Assembly (NCBI GenBank): GCA_903894155.1
Contig: CAITPF010000381.1
Coordinates: forward strand, 1 to 33,841
Origin: an uncultured beta proteobacterium
GTDB taxonomy: Bacteria; Pseudomonadota; Gammaproteobacteria; Burkholderiales; Burkholderiaceae_B
Reading direction: 5' to 3'
Length of the DNA stretch: 33,841 nt
Part shown: one piece after another, positions 30,480 through 33,841 of the stretch
Layout: each line of letters begins with the position of its first letter
Numbering within the stretch: position 1 is the stretch's first letter
Made by a program: the position numbers and the translations under genes
The notes under the pieces: generated by a model
Databases searched by the model: none
What the model saw: the letters and a program-made list of their open reading frames with translations, nothing else
What the model was told of the DNA's origin: nothing

Positions 30480-31753
30480 CACGGGGCGGGCTTGCTGCCT
30501 ACGCGGCGCTGGGGTTGCCGCTGGCGATGGCGATGCTGCCGATCTACATGCTCTCGCCGAAGTTTTACGGCGACGCGCTGGGCGTTGATCTGGCAGCGCT
30601 TGGGGCCGTGCTGTTTCTCGTGCGCCTGATGGATACGGCACAGGATCCGCTGATCGGGCGACTCGTGGATTTCCTGCATCGCCGCAAGTCGGGCTGGACG
30701 GCGCTGATCCTGGCGGCTGCGGTCGGGTTGGCGGGCGGATTCCTGATGCTCTTTAACCCTCCTGCCTGGGGCGCGCAGGGGCTGCTTGCGTGGCTCGCCT
30801 TGTCGCTCGTGATCGTCTATACGGCGCACAGCCTGGCGAATGTCTGCTACCTGACCTGGGGAGCTCGCCTGACCGACGACCCGGTCGGCCGGACCCGCGT
30901 AACGGCCTGGCGAGAGGCGTTTGGCTTGGGCGGCGTTGTATTTGCGTCGGTGCTGCCCGCTGCATGGGCGTCGGCGGATGGGGCGCGCGCGGGCTATGCG
31001 CAGTTCGCCTGGGTATTCGTCGGCGTGCTTGCGGTGGGGCTCCTGGTTACGCTGTGGGGCGCTCCGCGGCCCGCGCCCGAAAAGGCCGATGCTCTGGAGC
31101 ACTGGCGCGAGGCGCTGGCACCGGCAGCGATCCGGCGCCTGCTGTGGTTTTACCTGTTCAATGCGACGTCGGTTGCCGTGCCCGCGACGCTGGTGCTCTT
31201 CGTCATGGATGACGCGCTTGGCCTTCAGGCCAGCGCCGGGCTTTTCCTGGGGCTGTATTTTTTCGCGGGATTGGCGGCCTTGCCCGGATGGGTCGCACTA
31301 TCGGACCGGATCGGCAAGGAACGCGCGTGGCTTGTGGGCGCCTTGCTCGCCTCGGGCGCGCTGCTCATGACGGCATCGGTGGGGCAGGGGGACGAGATGC
31401 GCTGGGCGATCGTATGCCTGCTTTCAGGCACGGCGCTTGGCGCTGATCTGGCGCTGCCGCCCGCGATGCTTGCCGATGCCATCGGGCCCGCGCACCGCAG
31501 GAGCACCGGATTGTATTTCGGCTTTTGGGCGCTGGTTGGCAAGCTTTCGCTCGCTCTGGCGGCCGGGCTCGCGCTACCTCTGGTGCGCCTGCTGGGCTAT
31601 CAGCCCGGGGATGCATCGTCGGCTCACGCGCTGACCGAGGTCTATATTCTTTTGCCTGTCGCGCTCAAGGTTGCGGCGGGCGTCGCGTTGTGGCTGCATC
31701 AAGGGCCGCTCAAATTTACGCGCGCCGTGGCGCGCACCAAGGGGTTGTCATGA
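30476..31753 (+). CDS. MFS transporter (GPH/MelB-like)
   Basis: The 425-residue protein has about 12 hydrophobic segments and the GPH-type motif RLMDTAQDPLIGRLVDFLHRR in the first cytoplasmic loop, followed by WREAFGLGGVVFASVLPA. It starts with GTG overlapping the previous stop and ends with an ATGA overlap. MFS members of this sort recur in operons with DUF1365 and DUF3833. The cargo is unknown, and movement of a lipid or lipid precursor is a guess based on context. Confidence 0.88.
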   Translation: MTRGGLAAYAALGLPLAMAMLPIYMLSPKFYGDALGVDLAALGAVLFLVRLMDTAQDPLIGRLVDFLHRRKSGWTALILAAAVGLAGGFLMLFNPPAWGAQGLLAWLALSLVIVYTAHSLANVCYLTWGARLTDDPVGRTRVTAWREAFGLGGVVFASVLPAAWASADGARAGYAQFAWVFVGVLAVGLLVTLWGAPRPAPEKADALEHWREALAPAAIRRLLWFYLFNATSVAVPATLVLFVMDDALGLQASAGLFLGLYFFAGLAALPGWVALSDRIGKERAWLVGALLASGALLMTASVGQGDEMRWAIVCLLSGTALGADLALPPAMLADAIGPAHRRSTGLYFGFWALVGKLSLALAAGLALPLVRLLGYQPGDASSAHALTEVYILLPVALKVAAGVALWLHQGPLKFTRAVARTKGLS

Positions 31754-32298
31754 CGATCAGAACCTGGTTCGCCGCTACGATGGCAGCGCTGCTGACCTCC
31801 TGCGGCAACGTCGATGTCGCGCGTTATGCCGACGAAAAGCCAGCGCTGGATCTTCCAGCGTTCTTCAACGGAACGATCGACGCCTGGGGCCTGTTCCAGA
31901 AGCGCAGCGGCGAAGTGGCGCGACGTTTTCACGTCGTGATCGAGGCCAGCTGGACTGACCCGGATACGGGCACGCTCGACGAGCGGTTCACCTACTCGGA
32001 TGGCGAGCTGCAGCGTCGCGTCTGGACGCTGCGAAGGCAGGCCGACGGCACATGGCTGGGCACGGCTGACGACGTCGTGGGCGTAGCAACAGGAAAGGTT
32101 TCCGGCAACGCGTTGCACTGGACTTACGTGCTCCGACTGCCGGTTGACGGCAAGGAGTACGAGATGGCCTTCGATGACTGGATGTGGCAGTTGGACGATC
32201 GCTCGATGATGAACCGGTCCACGATGTCGAAGTTCGGGATCGAGTTTGGCGAGGTAACGCTATTTTTCCGCAAACGCGTTGCGGGTGAACCGCAATGA
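31750..32298 (+). CDS. DUF3833 family lipoprotein
   Basis: The 182-residue protein has a lipoprotein signal ending MAALLTSCGN, with the lipobox LTSC and Cys18 as the acylated residue. The body has DUF3833 features (FFNGTIDAWGLFQKRSGEV, FTYSDGELQRRVW, YEMAFDDWMWQLDD). The residue after Cys18 is Gly, not Asp, so sorting to the outer membrane is expected. It overlaps its neighbours by ATGA at both ends. A lipid-binding or transfer role is inferred from its fixed company with CFA-synthase-like genes. Confidence 0.9.
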   Translation: MTIRTWFAATMAALLTSCGNVDVARYADEKPALDLPAFFNGTIDAWGLFQKRSGEVARRFHVVIEASWTDPDTGTLDERFTYSDGELQRRVWTLRRQADGTWLGTADDVVGVATGKVSGNALHWTYVLRLPVDGKEYEMAFDDWMWQLDDRSMMNRSTMSKFGIEFGEVTLFFRKRVAGEPQ

Positions 32299-33074
32299 TC
32301 TGTCGGCTCAACCCCCCGATTGCCGATTGGTCAGGGCGCCGCGTCTGGATCGTCGGCGCGTCGAGCGGGATCGGCGCGGCGCTCGCCGATGCGCTGCTCA
32401 ATGCTGGTGCACGGGTTGCGATTTCCGCCCGCCGGCTCGATGCGCTTGAACAGGTCGCAGCCGGCCGTGCGACAGCGTGCGCCGTCGATTTCGACGCGAC
32501 CGATCCAACGGCCTGGCCCCAGGCGTTCGCGCGTGTGCTGGAGGGCCTCGGAGGGCTTGATCTTGTCGTGCTGGGCGCCGCCCGCTACGAGCCGGCACAC
32601 CCCTGGGATTTCGACATGGAAAAAGTCCAGGCGAGCTTTGAGCTGAACGTTGTCAGTGTCTACCGGGCGCTCACGGTCGTGGTGCCGCATCTGCTTGCGC
32701 AGGGAAGCGGCGGGATTGCGCTGGTGGGCAGCATCGCAGCCTATACCGGCCTGCCGCGCTCCATGATCTACGGCGCCACCAAGGCAGCGTTGCGCAATTT
32801 GGCCGAGTCGCTGTATTTCGAGCTGGCGCCCAAAGGCCTGAGCGTCTATCTGATGAGCCCCGGCTTTGTGGCCACGCCGATGACCTCCGTCAACGAGTTT
32901 CCGATGCCGGGGTTGTTAACGCCGTCGCAGGCGGCCGAACGAATGATGCGGGGGCTTGAGCGAGGCCGCTTCGAAATCCGGTTCCCGCGTGGCTTTGCGG
33001 GTGCCGTGCGGTGGGTGAGCCGCCTGCCCGACCGACTGCGCTTCTGGTTGCTGCACAAAGCCACGGGGATGTAA
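32295..33074 (+). CDS. Short-chain dehydrogenase/reductase (SDR)
   Basis: The 259-residue enzyme has the classical cofactor motif IVGASSGIGAAL (Gly21, Gly25, Gly27), NVVSVYRA (the Asn position of the tetrad), and the catalytic Ser146, Tyr159 and Lys163 in GSIAAYTGLPRSMIYGATK. It would reduce a carbonyl or oxidise an alcohol with NAD(P). The operon context suggests a modified fatty acyl intermediate. It overlaps the previous gene by ATGA and the next by one base (TAATG). Confidence 0.93.
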   Translation: MICRLNPPIADWSGRRVWIVGASSGIGAALADALLNAGARVAISARRLDALEQVAAGRATACAVDFDATDPTAWPQAFARVLEGLGGLDLVVLGAARYEPAHPWDFDMEKVQASFELNVVSVYRALTVVVPHLLAQGSGGIALVGSIAAYTGLPRSMIYGATKAALRNLAESLYFELAPKGLSVYLMSPGFVATPMTSVNEFPMPGLLTPSQAAERMMRGLERGRFEIRFPRGFAGAVRWVSRLPDRLRFWLLHKATGM

Positions 33075-33505
33075 TGGATCGCATGAGGCAACGCTACGCA
33101 GAAATTGCAAACTGGTTCGAGCGCCTGCAACCGGCGATGCTCGATTCAATCGGTGATATCTACGCACCGGACGCAGCCTTCACCGATCCCTTCAACGATG
33201 TGCGCGGCGTTGAATCAGTGCGCCTGGTCTACGAGCACATGTTTGCGTCGCTGGTGGCACCCAGGTTCAAGGTGAGCACCATGGTGGTCGAGTCCGATCA
33301 GGCGTTCATGACCTGGTCGTTTGACTTCCGGCTTGGCGCAAAACCCTACAGCATCGTGGGTTGCACCCACTTCCGCCTCGACGCTGCGGGGCGCATTATC
33401 CTGCACCGCGATTACTGGGATGCGGCGCGCGAAGTCTACGAGCACGTTCCCTTGCTGGGAGCCGTCCTGCGCACACTGCGACGCCGCTTGAAGGCATCGG
33501 TCTAG
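33074..33505 (+). CDS. NTF2-like (SnoaL) small protein
   Basis: The 143-residue protein has the NTF2-like pattern: a helical N-terminus (RMRQRYAEIANWFERL), DAAFTDPFNDVRGVESV, and FRLDAAGRIILHRDYWD near the C-terminus. Such cone-shaped folds bind small hydrophobic ligands or act as isomerases or hydratases. The ATG overlaps the SDR stop codon by one base, so an upstream in-frame start at 33011 is unnecessary. It is the last gene of the operon, and the hairpin-forming repeat region begins 34 bp later. Confidence 0.88.
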   Translation: MDRMRQRYAEIANWFERLQPAMLDSIGDIYAPDAAFTDPFNDVRGVESVRLVYEHMFASLVAPRFKVSTMVVESDQAFMTWSFDFRLGAKPYSIVGCTHFRLDAAGRIILHRDYWDAAREVYEHVPLLGAVLRTLRRRLKASV

Positions 33506-33539
33506 ACCACCCGTTTTAACCTGCGCCATCGGTCCGTCC

Positions 33540-33742
33540 TTTTGTACTTTGCGGGCCGGGCGCTGCGTGCCCCTGCCGGGCGAATTGCGCCGCCGAGGAT
33601 TGCGCCAGGACCGCCGGGAAACAAGGCGACAGCAGGCTGTCGCCGCCCGGCGGGACCAGCAACCGCAGGGGAGTCCGCGAAGCGGACCGGCGCAGCCTGA
33701 GCCTGGCGGGGGCACGCGGCGCCCGGCCCGCAAAGTACAAAA
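33540..33742. repeat. 42-bp imperfect inverted repeat pair (REP-like) downstream of the operon
   Basis: Arms 33540-33581 and 33701-33742 are inverted copies with 3 mismatches in 42 bp, beginning TTTTGTACTTTGCGGGCC and ending with its complement. The 119 bp between them contain a perfect small hairpin, GTCCGCGAAGCGGAC (33673-33687). The structure is non-coding and could stop transcription leaving the operon at 33505, or be a member of a dispersed intergenic repeat family. No gene is visible in 33506-33841. Confidence 0.85.
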
Positions 33743-33841
33743 CCAACGAGCGTCACCAGCGCGCTGTCGCCGCCCGGCGGGACCAGCAACCGCAGGGGAG
33801 TCCGCGAAGCGGACCGGCGCAGCCTGAGCCTGGCGGGGGCA
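33636..33841. repeat. 127-bp period direct repeat, cut by the window end
   Basis: The 79 bp at 33636-33714 recur without a mismatch at 33763-33841, where the window ends, so the second copy may continue. Each copy contains the GTCCGCGAAGCGGAC hairpin (33673-33687 and 33800-33814). The 48 bp between copies include the right arm of the 42-bp inverted repeat. Confidence 0.9.

Overview
The window reads as a chromosomal segment of a GC-rich betaproteobacterium, most likely Burkholderiales and perhaps near Alcaligenaceae. This is inferred from uniformly GC-rich codons, a Bug-type (TctC) solute receptor, many uptake systems for organic acids, amino acids and peptides, RdgC, and a two-domain TrxC. 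No 16S or other marker gene is present, so the placement is tentative.

Layout. (1) 142-2909, minus strand: an M81/MlrC-like metallohydrolase and a HyuC-like N-carbamoyl amino acid hydrolase. (2) 3141-4592, plus strand: pyruvate kinase, which sits inside what otherwise looks like one hydantoin/pyrimidine-type utilisation cluster. (3) 4797-10756, minus strand: an SsuABC/TauABC-like importer, a maleate-isomerase-like protein, a hydantoinase and an Asp/Glu/hydantoin-racemase-like protein that lacks both catalytic cysteines. The expected logic is import, ring opening, isomerisation and decarbamoylation. (4) 10981-12102: a HigB/HigA-type toxin-antitoxin pair and TrxC. (5) 12264-15510, plus strand: a D-cysteine desulfhydrase/ACC-deaminase family enzyme, a Bug receptor and a 3-hydroxyisobutyrate-dehydrogenase-like enzyme. 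(6) 15607-23745, plus strand: an exported methyltransferase-fold protein, an APC amino acid permease, an oligopeptide-type ABC importer without ATPase genes, and an M14 carboxypeptidase-like protein. (7) 23956-25976, minus strand: a small acidic hypothetical protein, RdgC and a TetR regulator. (8) 26084-33505, plus strand: nine translationally coupled genes divergent from the TetR gene. They encode two chalcone-isomerase-like proteins, an FAD oxidoreductase, DUF1365, a cyclopropane-synthase-like methylase, an MFS carrier, a DUF3833 lipoprotein, an SDR and an NTF2-like protein. They are followed by a repeat-rich, hairpin-forming tail.

Two things stand out. First, the nine-gene operon looks like a membrane fatty-acyl modification system under TetR control. 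Its CFA-synthase homologue has lost two of the five bicarbonate ligands known from E. coli Cfa, which suggests simple methylation rather than cyclopropanation. Second, between about 4.6 and 24 kb there are nine local tandem arrays with unrelated units (8, 9, 13, 14, 17, 19 and 42 bp). They lie at gene ends or in frame inside genes, and several include the stop or start codon of a neighbouring gene. This is an unusual density of small tandem amplifications at gene boundaries.
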